DNA from: Actinomycetota bacterium
GTDB taxonomy: Bacteria; Actinomycetota; Thermoleophilia; Miltoncostaeales; Miltoncostaeaceae
DNA length: 7,068 nt
Reading direction: 5' to 3'
Assembly (NCBI GenBank): GCA_947475125.1
Contig: CANJMX010000081.1
Location: forward strand, 1-7,068
The notes beneath the pieces are model-generated. The model was not told where the DNA came from, made no database searches, and worked only from the letters and a program-made list of their open reading frames with translations. Position numbers and translations under genes: made by a program. The stretch's first letter is position 1; each line of letters begins with the position of its first letter. Below are positions 1 to 5,484 of the stretch, one piece after another.

Positions 1-309
1 GAGCTGGTGTGCCAGGTGGGATCGACCAAGCTCGTCTACTTGTGGCGAGCAGTCGACGACCTGCACGCGTGGCTCATTGCCCAGGGAGACTGGGTGCCGC
101 TCGGCGCTGCGGATGAGAAGAAGGAGCCGGCGCCTGGCACCGTCGAAGCGTTTGGGCGAGCAGCGGACAATCCGGTGGGTGGCTGGTACGGACTCCGAAA
201 GGGCTATCGGGGGAGGTTTGGTATGTACCTCCCTCCCTTGCTGGAGATCCTCGGTCTGGCCGAACTCACTCACGACGCACGCAACAACCGCATTCGCGGA
301 TTGTCATGA
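1..309 (+). CDS. Unrecognised protein, 3' end only (5' end outside window)
   Basis: The reading frame is open from the first base and stops at TGA 307-309, leaving 102 C-terminal residues. A GTG at 7 exists, but codons before it are also open, so the true start is probably upstream. I do not recognise the family. The visible part is soluble, with no signal peptide or membrane segment. It has a tryptophan-rich first third, a charged linker (DEKKEPAPG, about residues 38-46), then a conserved-looking basic/aromatic stretch GGWYGLRKGYRGRFGMY (about 60-76) followed by LPPLLEILGLAEL and an R/N-rich tail. The end could be a small helical or winged-helix-like nucleic-acid-binding domain, but that is only an impression from its composition. 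It lies 170 bases left of a tRNA-Thr fragment, so it could be cargo of a mobile element or ordinary chromosomal sequence. That it is a real gene is likely; its function is unknown. Confidence 0.55.
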   Translation, partial: ELVCQVGSTKLVYLWRAVDDLHAWLIAQGDWVPLGAADEKKEPAPGTVEAFGRAADNPVGGWYGLRKGYRGRFGMYLPPLLEILGLAELTHDARNNRIRGLS

Positions 310-478
310 GCGAAACGCGTGTGATCCGCCATCGGACAAAGGTCGAGTACGACGAAGAGAAACCCGGCTGATCGAGGCGGTTCGAAGCGCTAGAGCGAAG
401 GTGGCTCTACCAAATATCTGCCAAGAGAATCGTCTGGCGCCGAGGGACGAGACGGGAATCCTGAGTCTCTCGGGATAC

Positions 479-524
479 CCGACGAGCGGATTTGAACCCC
501 TGACCCAGTCACTACGAGTGAGTC
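479..524 (-). repeat. Degenerate 3' half of tRNA-Thr(CGT), possible integration scar
   Basis: The first 20 bases (479-498) are identical to the 3' end of the intact tRNA-Thr gene at 1938-1957. Similarity then continues, with several mismatches, through the T arm, variable loop and anticodon loop, including the CGT anticodon. Beyond the anticodon stem nothing matches a D arm or the 5' acceptor strand, so only the 3' half is present. The T stem and anticodon stem each contain one mismatched pair, so it cannot be a working tRNA. It has the same orientation as the intact gene. Copies of this extent, from the anticodon loop to the 3' end, are what tyrosine integrases leave at the far end of an element inserted into a tRNA gene. 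The mismatches imply an old event. Decay of a duplicated tRNA gene is the alternative. Confidence 0.6.
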
Positions 525-815
525 GGTAACCCCTGCTCAGAGCACTTCTGTGCGGGCTGGGGTGTCACCGGGGGGTCACCGACACGAGCGAGTGTCATTC
601 CATCGACCCCGTTGCCCGAATCCGGTTCGGCGAGGATAGCGCCAGGGGGCCGCTGTCCGGTGCGCTCTGGCAGTCCATCGGTGCCTGACGAGCACGCGGG
701 CGCCGGGTCGTAGCCCTCTGGGTGTGGTCCGTGCTGGTCACCCGATGCCCGGATCCCCTGCCACGAGACCGCTGCCCCAGACGCGATGTCCCTGCGCACC
801 GCCTCCACAGGTTTA

Positions 816-831
816 GCCCCGCGTGCGGGGC
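816..831. other. GC-rich hairpin of unknown role
   Basis: A perfect 7-bp inverted repeat (GCCCCGC 816-822, GCGGGGC 825-831) has only two unpaired bases between the arms, so in practice it would form a 5-6 bp stem with a small loop. CCCCGGGG follows immediately. No T-tract follows and no gene ends just upstream, so a terminator role is not supported. It could be a structural element in the gene-poor region, or chance in GC-rich DNA. Confidence 0.3.
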
Positions 832-943
832 CCCCGGGGAGTAGGAACCGACCGCACCTGGTAGCCGGCCGGCGCGGCCGCGCGCGTAGTGGTCCAGAGG
901 CGGAGGTTGCACCCGGCCGTGCTGGCGATTCCCTCAATCGGAC

Positions 944-949
944 TACGGT
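944..949 (+). promoter_or_regulatory. Candidate -10 box of the pentapeptide-repeat gene
   Basis: TACGGT fits the TAnnnT pattern of actinobacterial -10 elements and would put the transcription start near 956, giving a leader of roughly 27 bases with the ribosome site inside it. No good -35 hexamer lies 16-18 bases upstream; TTGCAC at 907-912 is too far away. This is a weak candidate on sequence alone. Confidence 0.25.
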
Positions 950-982
950 CACACCACACGCCCCAACCCTTGGAGACTCCCC

Positions 983-1768
983 ATGCGCCCCCGCACCCTT
1001 ACCGCCCTTGCGGCAGTGGGCCTCACTATTGCCGCGCCTGCTGCCAGCCTGGCTGCTCAACCCCAGGATGCCAGCACAACCCTCGGTACCGGCTCCAAGA
1101 CCTGCACCATCAAGCGCGGTGCGTCATGCAAGGGCGTCAAGCATCACCACGCCGACCTGCGCGGGCGCGACCTGCGTGGCGCGCACTTCGAGCGTGCGGA
1201 ACTTCACCACTCCGACTTCCGTGAGGCCGACCTTCGGGGCGCGCACTTCGAGGGGGCAAAGTTACGTGGAGTGGACTTCGGCGACGCGAAACTGAAGGGC
1301 GCGCACTTTGAACCGGCCGCCATGGTGTACGAACGGGCTGGCAAGGGCGCGAATCAGGCACAGCCTGCGCCGTCGTGCAACCCTAACTGCTCGGGCGCGG
1401 ACCTTCGGAGCGCGAACTTCACCAGCGCGAACCTCACCAGCGCGAACCTCTCCTACGCGAACCTCAAGAGCGCGAACTTGACCGACGCGAACCTCACCAG
1501 CGCGAACCTCACCTACGCGGACCTCATCAGCGCGAACCTCAGCGGCGCGTGGCTCTCCAACGCGAACCTCACCTACGCGTTGCTCGTCAGCGCGAACCTC
1601 ACGGGCGCGATCCTCGGGAGCGCGAACCTCACAGGCGCGAACCTCAGCAGCGCGAACCTCAGCTACGCGGACCTCTACGGGGCGAACCTCACCGGGGCGA
1701 ACCTCAGCTACGCGGCATGGGGCAACACCACCTGCCCCAACACCTCCGTGACTAGCACCGGCTGCTAG
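983..1768 (+). CDS. Secreted pentapeptide-repeat protein
   Basis: The 261-residue protein starts at an ATG with GGAG (972-975) seven bases upstream. Residues 1-25 are a signal peptide: RPR, a hydrophobic run, then an ASLAA cleavage region. Two pentapeptide blocks follow. Residues 56-110 hold 11 charged repeats rich in His, Asp, Arg and Phe (such as ADLRG and GAHFE). Residues 138-242 hold 21 repeats of S/Y/G-A-N-L-T/S type. A cysteine-containing linker separates them, and the protein ends WGNTTCPNT...GC. Six cysteines (41, 49, 132, 136, 251, 261) sit as pairs at the ends of the blocks, which suggests disulfide-capped solenoids outside the cytoplasm. Pentapeptide repeats fold into a right-handed square beta-helix with four repeats per turn, so the blocks would give about 3 and 5 turns. 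Cytoplasmic relatives such as Qnr/MfpA mimic DNA and protect gyrase; export makes that role unlikely here. A surface or binding function is inferred. Confidence 0.9.
   Translation: MRPRTLTALAAVGLTIAAPAASLAAQPQDASTTLGTGSKTCTIKRGASCKGVKHHHADLRGRDLRGAHFERAELHHSDFREADLRGAHFEGAKLRGVDFGDAKLKGAHFEPAAMVYERAGKGANQAQPAPSCNPNCSGADLRSANFTSANLTSANLSYANLKSANLTDANLTSANLTYADLISANLSGAWLSNANLTYALLVSANLTGAILGSANLTGANLSSANLSYADLYGANLTGANLSYAAWGNTTCPNTSVTSTGC
1394..1708 (+). repeat. 15-bp tandem coding repeat, 21 units
   Basis: This stretch encodes the second pentapeptide block as 21 head-to-tail 15-base units. The 9-base core GCGAACCTC (Ala-Asn-Leu) occurs exactly in 13 of the 21 units, always in the same phase, and most others differ by one or two bases. 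The first block (1148-1312) encodes similar pentapeptides with mixed codons, so the uniformity here is in the DNA and not only the protein. This suggests recent expansion or gene conversion by slippage or unequal crossing-over. The array may therefore vary in length between strains. Confidence 0.85.
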
Positions 1769-1779
1769 CCGCGTCCCGG

Positions 1780-1808
1780 CGGGATCGGTCGGGGTCCGCC
1801 CGGTCCCG
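1780..1808 (+). terminator. Possible terminator after the pentapeptide-repeat gene
   Basis: Eleven bases after the stop codon, CGGGATCGG (1780-1788) can pair with CCGGTCCCG (1800-1808), giving a 9-bp stem with one G-U pair and an 11-base loop. No T-tract follows directly, although CTAGTTCTTT lies about ten bases further on. Terminators without T-tracts are common in high-GC bacteria. The position supports the call; the loop size and wobble pair weaken it. Confidence 0.4.
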
Positions 1809-1935
1809 GCGCGTTCCTAGTTCTTTGGGAGATACGGATACATCGGTTCGGGGGCGACGCATCGACCCGTCAGACAGGAGCCCCTCGTCCCGTGTTCCAC
1901 TTGGGAGAGCGATACGGGTGGGGGGTAGAGAGTAG

Positions 1936-2008
1936 AGCCGACGAGCGGATTTGAACCGCTGACCCCTTCATTACGAGTGAAGTGCTCTACCAGCTGAGCT
2001 ACGTCGGC
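1936..2008 (-). tRNA. tRNA-Thr (anticodon CGT)
   Basis: On the minus strand the sequence folds as a complete cloverleaf. The acceptor stem GCCGACG pairs with CGTCGGC. The D stem is GCTC/GAGC with an AGCTGGTA loop. The anticodon stem is CTTCA/TGAAG around the loop CTCGTAA, giving anticodon CGT, which reads ACG threonine codons. A five-base variable region is followed by T stem AGCGG/CCGCT with loop TTCAAAT. The discriminator base is T and CCA is not encoded. All stems are fully paired, so the gene looks functional. It is transcribed away from the gene at 2103. Its 3' half is duplicated in degenerate form at 479-524, which marks it as a possible integration site. Confidence 0.95.
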
Positions 2009-2020
2009 GAAGCGGCGGGA

Positions 2021-2026
2021 ACTCTA
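2021..2026 (-). promoter_or_regulatory. Candidate -10 box of the tRNA-Thr gene
   Basis: Read on the minus strand, TAGAGT matches TAnnnT and lies 12 bases before the tRNA 5' end, a normal distance for a short precursor leader. A recognisable -35 hexamer is not seen at the expected distance. Confidence 0.35.
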
Positions 2027-2069
2027 CTGCACCGGGGTGGGGCGGAGGGCGGTGCCCCGGCCGCATCCA

Positions 2070-2075
2070 TAAACT
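2070..2075 (+). promoter_or_regulatory. Candidate -10 box of the 412-residue protein gene
   Basis: TAAACT fits TAnnnT, stands out in otherwise GC-rich sequence, and lies 27 bases before the ATG at 2103. Transcription would start near 2082, just before the ribosome site GAAAGG. The region 17-18 bases further upstream is G-rich and has no typical -35 box. Confidence 0.35.
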
Positions 2076-2102
2076 CACCCTGTCTCCCGAAAGGCTCCCC
2101 TC

Positions 2103-3341
2103 ATGAGCAAGTTTCTCGTGCGTTCAGTCGCCGCCGCCGCCGTGCTCGCTGGTTGCGCTGGCCTTGCCAGCGCCCAGACGACCGTGGTATTTCAGCCCGA
2201 CCCGTGTGTCATCTCGTTGAGCCCCTCGTACACCGCTAGTCCGAATGGGGCGTTTCAGGCTGATATCCCGGCCAGCGCAATCGCATGCCCAGCTCCCGTC
2301 AACTTCAACGTTGTGGATTTCCCGGCTTTCAGCCCTATGTTCGTCACCGCCCTGGGCGCATCCGGGCCAACGCTGAGGTGGGCCACTGACACGATCTACA
2401 ACCCGGTCACGAATGAACTGGAGACCTCGCAGGTTCTTCGGCTCGTCGGGAGCTATGCAGCGGACAGTTCGACGTTCACGGCGGTGAACCCCGCCGACTT
2501 CTCCGTGAACTCCTTCTACATCGCCAGCGCCGGTCTCAACTACCGCCTCGTGCTCGCGCAGCCCTTCACGGTCGTGAACGCCATCGACGCAGCCCCCGCA
2601 TGCACGGTGAATCTCGACAGCACGTACTCCTATACCTGGAATCAGGAGGGCTACTTCATCGTCCCCGATTCCGTTGTGTCGTGCCAGGGGTTCACTTTCA
2701 ACTCACGCGATTACTCGCTGTACATGAATCTCGACAGCAAGTTGATTGGGCAGGGCTTGTTGGACACGGTTGAGCGGAGGGTTTTCAGCGCCGCCACGAA
2801 CACGTTTACGACCGTGAACGAGCTGCACCTCACCAGCGACCGGGGCGGCGCCAGGGTTCCGGCTGAGCACCGGGAGATGTCCCGATCGCCGGTGTCCACG
2901 GGCAACTGGATCTTCGGCCGTTTCAGTCAGTCCACGGAGGGCGCGTACGTCATCGAACGAACGGCCGCTCCGGGATCGCTCGGGCAGCGCCAGTACAAGG
3001 CCACCCTCGCGGCGTCGTTCGCCATCAAGCGCGCGACTGACCTCTCGGTAAAGGTCAAGCACAACGGGGCCCGGAAGATCAGCATCAGCATCAATGCCGA
3101 TCGAAACGCGTCGTTTCAGAACACGGTGGCGCCCACGTACCGGCGCCAGGTCGTGCTTCCGAAGACCCCTGCCGACCACGCAGTTGTGAAGCGTGGAAAC
3201 AAGGTCATTCAGAAGGTGGAGCTTTCGCCGTTCGGCTTCGCGCGGACCACGATCCCCGACGTTCGTGGCGTGAACAACTACTCCGTGACGATGGTTGCCA
3301 CGGATGACAACTTCGCCAAGACGGTGGCCTTCAAGGGCTGA
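2103..3341 (+). CDS. Exported protein with duplicated two-cysteine domain, function unknown
   Basis: The 412-residue protein starts at ATG with GAAAGG (2089-2094) eight bases upstream. The N-terminus is an export signal that can be read two ways: a lipobox L-A-G-C at 15-18, or signal peptidase I cleavage after ASA at 22-24. Two related domains follow. Cys35 to Cys62 and Cys167 to Cys194 have exactly the same spacing of 27, with similar surroundings (C-x-I/V-x-L-S/D ... I/V-P-x-S ... C). Each is followed some 35 residues later by a matching stretch (IYNPVTNELETSQVLRL at 98-114 and VFSAATNTFTTVNELHL at 227-243). The last 120 residues (about 295-412) are basic, free of cysteine and beta-rich in appearance, possibly an Ig-like domain. 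Each cysteine pair probably forms a disulfide. I recognise no family. It is monocistronic, between the divergent tRNA-Thr and the hairpin terminator at 3348. Confidence 0.8.
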   Translation: MSKFLVRSVAAAAVLAGCAGLASAQTTVVFQPDPCVISLSPSYTASPNGAFQADIPASAIACPAPVNFNVVDFPAFSPMFVTALGASGPTLRWATDTIYNPVTNELETSQVLRLVGSYAADSSTFTAVNPADFSVNSFYIASAGLNYRLVLAQPFTVVNAIDAAPACTVNLDSTYSYTWNQEGYFIVPDSVVSCQGFTFNSRDYSLYMNLDSKLIGQGLLDTVERRVFSAATNTFTTVNELHLTSDRGGARVPAEHREMSRSPVSTGNWIFGRFSQSTEGAYVIERTAAPGSLGQRQYKATLAASFAIKRATDLSVKVKHNGARKISISINADRNASFQNTVAPTYRRQVVLPKTPADHAVVKRGNKVIQKVELSPFGFARTTIPDVRGVNNYSVTMVATDDNFAKTVAFKG

Positions 3342-3347
3342 GCGTCA

Positions 3348-3384
3348 CCGGCGCCTCTGAGCCATTGGGGCTCAGAGGCGCCGG
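3348..3384. terminator. Shared bidirectional hairpin terminator between convergent genes
   Basis: A perfect 16-bp inverted repeat, left arm 3348-3363 and right arm 3369-3384, encloses the 5-base loop ATTGG. It begins six bases after the stop of the 2103-3341 gene. The minus-strand gene runs into it: its TGA (3372-3374) and last codons lie inside the right arm. There is no T-tract on either side, as is usual in high-GC bacteria. Its length, perfect pairing and position between two converging genes make a two-way terminator the best reading. Confidence 0.85.
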
Positions 3385-3806
3385 GCCGCCTGCTTGGAGA
3401 GGAAGAACCCCTTCGCGGATCGGTTGCGGCAGGTGACTCCGCTGAGCCGCACCCGGCAGGTGAATGGGCCCCACGTCCAGGCCCGTCCGTACGCGACCGT
3501 GGTGAAGCCGCTGCCATTGGGTGGAGGTAGAGCGGTGTCGCCATGGCACGTCCAGCGTGCGGCTCCTGTGGAGCCGAGACTGAATGAGTCTCCGTAGTCG
3601 AGGGGGCACGACTTCGGCTGCGTGGGCGACGTGTATGTGTGCGAGCGGATGTCGCAGCGCAGCGTGGACTTGCCGTCGAACTTCGACCCGATGCACCCGA
3701 TATTTCGGGTGGGCGTCGTCATCTGGGCGATGTCGCTCGCCCCAAGAGCGCCGGCAGCGGTTGCACCGGAGATCGCGATGGCCAGAGCGACTCGTGAGAT
3801 GTTCAT
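3372..3806 (-). CDS. Small secreted six-cysteine protein, DUF6636-like
   Basis: The protein has 144 residues. Residues 1-23 form a signal peptide (MNISRVALAIAISG..., cleavage likely after ALGA). The mature part has the layout I associate with DUF6636, a family of small actinobacterial secreted proteins: T-P-T-R-N-I-G-C, then LRCDI, CPLDYGDSFSLG, a W-x-C-H-G-D-T stretch, YGRAWTWGPFTC, VTCRN and GFFLS near the end. Six cysteines (38, 51, 67, 87, 117, 126) could form three disulfides. The family assignment is from memory of its motif pattern; no molecular function is established that I know of. The ATG at 3806 is chosen because it gives a full signal peptide, though no good Shine-Dalgarno precedes it. 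The stop and last codons sit inside the terminator hairpin shared with the convergent gene. It diverges from the membrane-protein gene at 3896. Confidence 0.8.
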   Translation of the reverse strand: MNISRVALAIAISGATAAGALGASDIAQMTTPTRNIGCIGSKFDGKSTLRCDIRSHTYTSPTQPKSCPLDYGDSFSLGSTGAARWTCHGDTALPPPNGSGFTTVAYGRAWTWGPFTCRVRLSGVTCRNRSAKGFFLSKQAARRL

Positions 3807-3868
3807 AGGTAAACGCTACGCCCGGGCGCCAAACGTGGCCCGTGTGGTGTCGCGGTGTCACCAGCCGC

Positions 3869-3874
3869 TAGGGT
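3869..3874 (+). promoter_or_regulatory. Candidate -10 box of the four-helix membrane protein gene
   Basis: TAGGGT matches TAnnnT and lies 21 bases before the ATG at 3896, with the ribosome site GAGG (3884-3887) between them. No clear -35 box is visible. The 89-base gap (3807-3895) must also hold the promoter of the divergent small secreted protein, which I could not place. Confidence 0.25.
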
Positions 3875-3895
3875 GGCCCGCGTGAGGAACTTCGC

Positions 3896-4366
3896 ATGAA
3901 CGCAGAACGCGTCGGCCTGCTCATCCATCTGCTGGGGGCCTTCGCCTTCGTCGGCGGCATCATCACGGCGGGGTCCGCATTCGAGGTTGCTCGGCGACGA
4001 CGGTCAGCGGTGGAGATCGCTGCAGTGCTCAAGGTCTCGCGGGTCGGCGCCATCGTTGCGGTCGTCGGTGGAGTGCTCCTGCTGGTCGGGGGTTTCTGGC
4101 TCGCGGGTCACCTCGGGGTATTCCGTACCCGCTGGCTGCAGGCGTCGGTGCTCGCGTTCCTGTTGTCGTTCCTGCTCGGGATGGTGGGTGGGCGACGGCC
4201 GCGGAAGGCTCGCGAGTTGGCCACCAGCATCGCCTCGGGCGGCGAGGGCAGCGTCGACGAGATGCGCGCGATGCTCAACGACCGCGCTGCGCTGTTCGTC
4301 AACTATCTGTCGGCGGCGCTGGCACTCGTCGTACTCGTCCTTATGGTCTGGCAGCCCAGCTTCTAA
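3896..4366 (+). CDS. Four-helix integral membrane protein, DUF2269-like
   Basis: The protein has 156 residues and starts at ATG with GAGG eight bases upstream. Four hydrophobic segments are clear: about 7-27 (beginning LLIHLLGAFAFVGGI), 49-70, 80-98 and 132-152. The cytoplasmic-type loops are basic (ARRRRS after helix 1, GGRRPRKAR after helix 3). The H-L-L-G-A-F-x-F-V-G-G start of helix 1, the four-helix layout and the size resemble the predicted membrane family DUF2269, whose function is not established as far as I know. No catalytic motif or cofactor ligand is evident beyond His11 in helix 1. The stop at 4364-4366 overlaps by four bases the stop end of the convergent holB gene, so the two genes meet tail to tail without a terminator between them. 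Confidence 0.75.
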   Translation: MNAERVGLLIHLLGAFAFVGGIITAGSAFEVARRRRSAVEIAAVLKVSRVGAIVAVVGGVLLLVGGFWLAGHLGVFRTRWLQASVLAFLLSFLLGMVGGRRPRKARELATSIASGGEGSVDEMRAMLNDRAALFVNYLSAALALVVLVLMVWQPSF

Positions 4367-5484
4367 GCGGCGAAGCGCCCTGGTGCCTCGCGGGGGAGTG
4401 GGGTTCCCCTGCGGATCATCGCGATGCGGTCGAGCAGTGCCTCCACCCAGAGGTCGGCAAGCGGGTTGAGTGCGAGCCCCGACCGCGTGCGCTGCACCTC
4501 GCCGAGGCAGTCCTCAATCTCGGTACGCCGCTCGGGATGCGCGACCGCCGCGAGCCGTGCGGACAGTTCCTCGTGCCGCACAGCTGCGCTGGTGCCCGAG
4601 GCCACGGCAAGGGCATCTGCAAATACCGCCGTCATGCCGTCGAGGACGTGTTTCCAGCCTTCCGTGATGAGGCTGCGCAGCTCGCGCTTGGCCTGATCGT
4701 CAGCCTTCTTCGCCGCGGTCTTGCCACCGCGCTTCCCATCCAGTTCGGCAGCAGCCACCCGCAGCTGCACCAACTCGGGCGATGGGTGCTCGGAGGCGGC
4801 CTCGTCCATGGCTCGCTTGATGTCGTACACCAACTCGGGCCCGCCCCCGGCTGACTCAAGCGCCGACATGCCGAGTCCACCGCCCAGCATTCGCAACCGT
4901 CGCTCGAAGGGGCCCACCTGGAGCGCGAGCAGCCCGTCGGCCCGTGCACGCGCACGCGCGTCGGCGGGCGTGTCGCCACGCCGCTCGAGTTCGTCAGCAA
5001 TCACCCGCCACCCGGGAGACCTGAACGGCACCGGCATGCATCGCGACCGGATGGTGGGCAGCAGGTCGGATGGGTGATCGGTAATGAGGATGATGTGCGA
5101 GAGCGGAGGTGGCTCCTCAAGGATCTTGAGAATTCGCGCTGCACCATCCTGCGAGCGCAGCCGCTCGGCGCCGTCGATGATCATCACCCTGCGTGCGCCC
5201 ACAACCGGCCGGGCCGACAGCGACTGCAGCGCTGGCTCCAACTCCTCGGCGATTCGAATGGTGGCACCGCTGGCGCTCACCGTCTCGATGTCGAGCGACT
5301 GGTCATCCGGGTCGTGCGGGGTGCCGGGGTCCACGATTGACCACGCGAAGGCACGTGCGGCACGGTGCTTTCCCGCGCCCGCTGGCCCATGCAGCAACAG
5401 TTGCTGGGGGGGAGAGGGGCGATCAACTGCTGCAGAGAGCACGCGCTCGGCCAGAGGCTGGCCCGGAACCGGGACGCTGCTCAC
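4363..5484 (-). CDS. holB: DNA polymerase III subunit delta' (clamp loader)
   Basis: The protein has 373 residues from GTG 5484. It is part of the clamp loader that opens the sliding clamp and places it on primed DNA. It shows the clamp-loader AAA+ layout: P-loop-like GPAGAGKH at 33-40, Walker B-like MIIDGAERL at 101-109, LKILEEPP at 119-126, LITDHPSDLLPTIRSRC ending at 149. The last includes the SRC motif whose arginine acts across the subunit interface. The P-loop has His where Ser/Thr is needed and Walker B has DGAE for DEA/DE, so this subunit probably does not hydrolyse ATP, as in other delta' subunits. The four-cysteine zinc module common between P-loop and Walker B is absent. The C-terminal 150 residues are helical and charged. 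The start is chosen because its GTGA overlaps the tmk stop; the open frame running further upstream is the tmk shadow. Coupled translation with tmk is likely. Confidence 0.88.
   Translation of the reverse strand: MSSVPVPGQPLAERVLSAAVDRPSPPQQLLLHGPAGAGKHRAARAFAWSIVDPGTPHDPDDQSLDIETVSASGATIRIAEELEPALQSLSARPVVGARRVMIIDGAERLRSQDGAARILKILEEPPPLSHIILITDHPSDLLPTIRSRCMPVPFRSPGWRVIADELERRGDTPADARARARADGLLALQVGPFERRLRMLGGGLGMSALESAGGGPELVYDIKRAMDEAASEHPSPELVQLRVAAAELDGKRGGKTAAKKADDQAKRELRSLITEGWKHVLDGMTAVFADALAVASGTSAAVRHEELSARLAAVAHPERRTEIEDCLGEVQRTRSGLALNPLADLWVEALLDRIAMIRRGTPLPREAPGRFAA

Larger units (their letters stand above)
310..982. other. Gene-poor stretch with tRNA fragment and GC-rich hairpins
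   Basis: No convincing protein gene is seen on either strand. Open frames here are arginine/proline-rich and look like the chance frames of GC-rich DNA. The stretch holds a weak hairpin at 391-409 (TAGAGC / GCTCTA, 7-base loop) that could end the upstream gene, the tRNA-Thr 3'-half fragment at 479-524, a doubled GTCACCG (about 566-586), and a very stable hairpin at 816-831 (GCCCCGC / GCGGGGC). A dense run of GC palindromes follows to about 890. The last 40 bases belong to the leader of the pentapeptide-repeat gene. Confidence 0.5.

Noticed and set aside
479..550. A second functional tRNA gene
   Set aside because: There is no D arm or 5' acceptor strand, and the T and anticodon stems each have a mismatched pair.
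557..597. GTCACCG direct repeat with flanking GTGTC/GACAC as an operator
   Set aside because: It is short, not next to a gene start, and not repeated at any promoter in the window in a matching arrangement.
512..1060. Minus-strand open frames at 512-1060 and 595-912
   Set aside because: Composition is that of chance frames in GC-rich DNA, with no ribosome site or domain, and the longer one crosses the tRNA fragment and the start of the pentapeptide gene.
786..1295. Plus-strand frame 786-1295
   Set aside because: It overlaps the strongly supported pentapeptide gene in another frame and has no coherent protein features.
1394..1708. CRISPR-like repeat array
   Set aside because: The 15-base units are contiguous with no spacers, keep the reading frame and encode pentapeptides.
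2032..2060. Hairpin CCGGGG / CCCCGG as terminator or riboswitch
   Set aside because: Six pairs around a 17-base G-rich loop between two divergent genes is weak and is expected by chance at this GC content.
2703..3179. Minus-strand frame 2703-3179 as a gene
   Set aside because: It lies inside the 412-residue exported protein gene, which has signal peptide, ribosome site and internal duplication; the antisense frame has none of these.
3331..3861. Longer minus-strand frame 3331-3861 in place of the DUF6636-like gene
   Set aside because: It lacks a signal peptide and is His/Arg-rich, while the 3372-3806 frame gives a signal peptide, six cysteines and a recognisable motif order.
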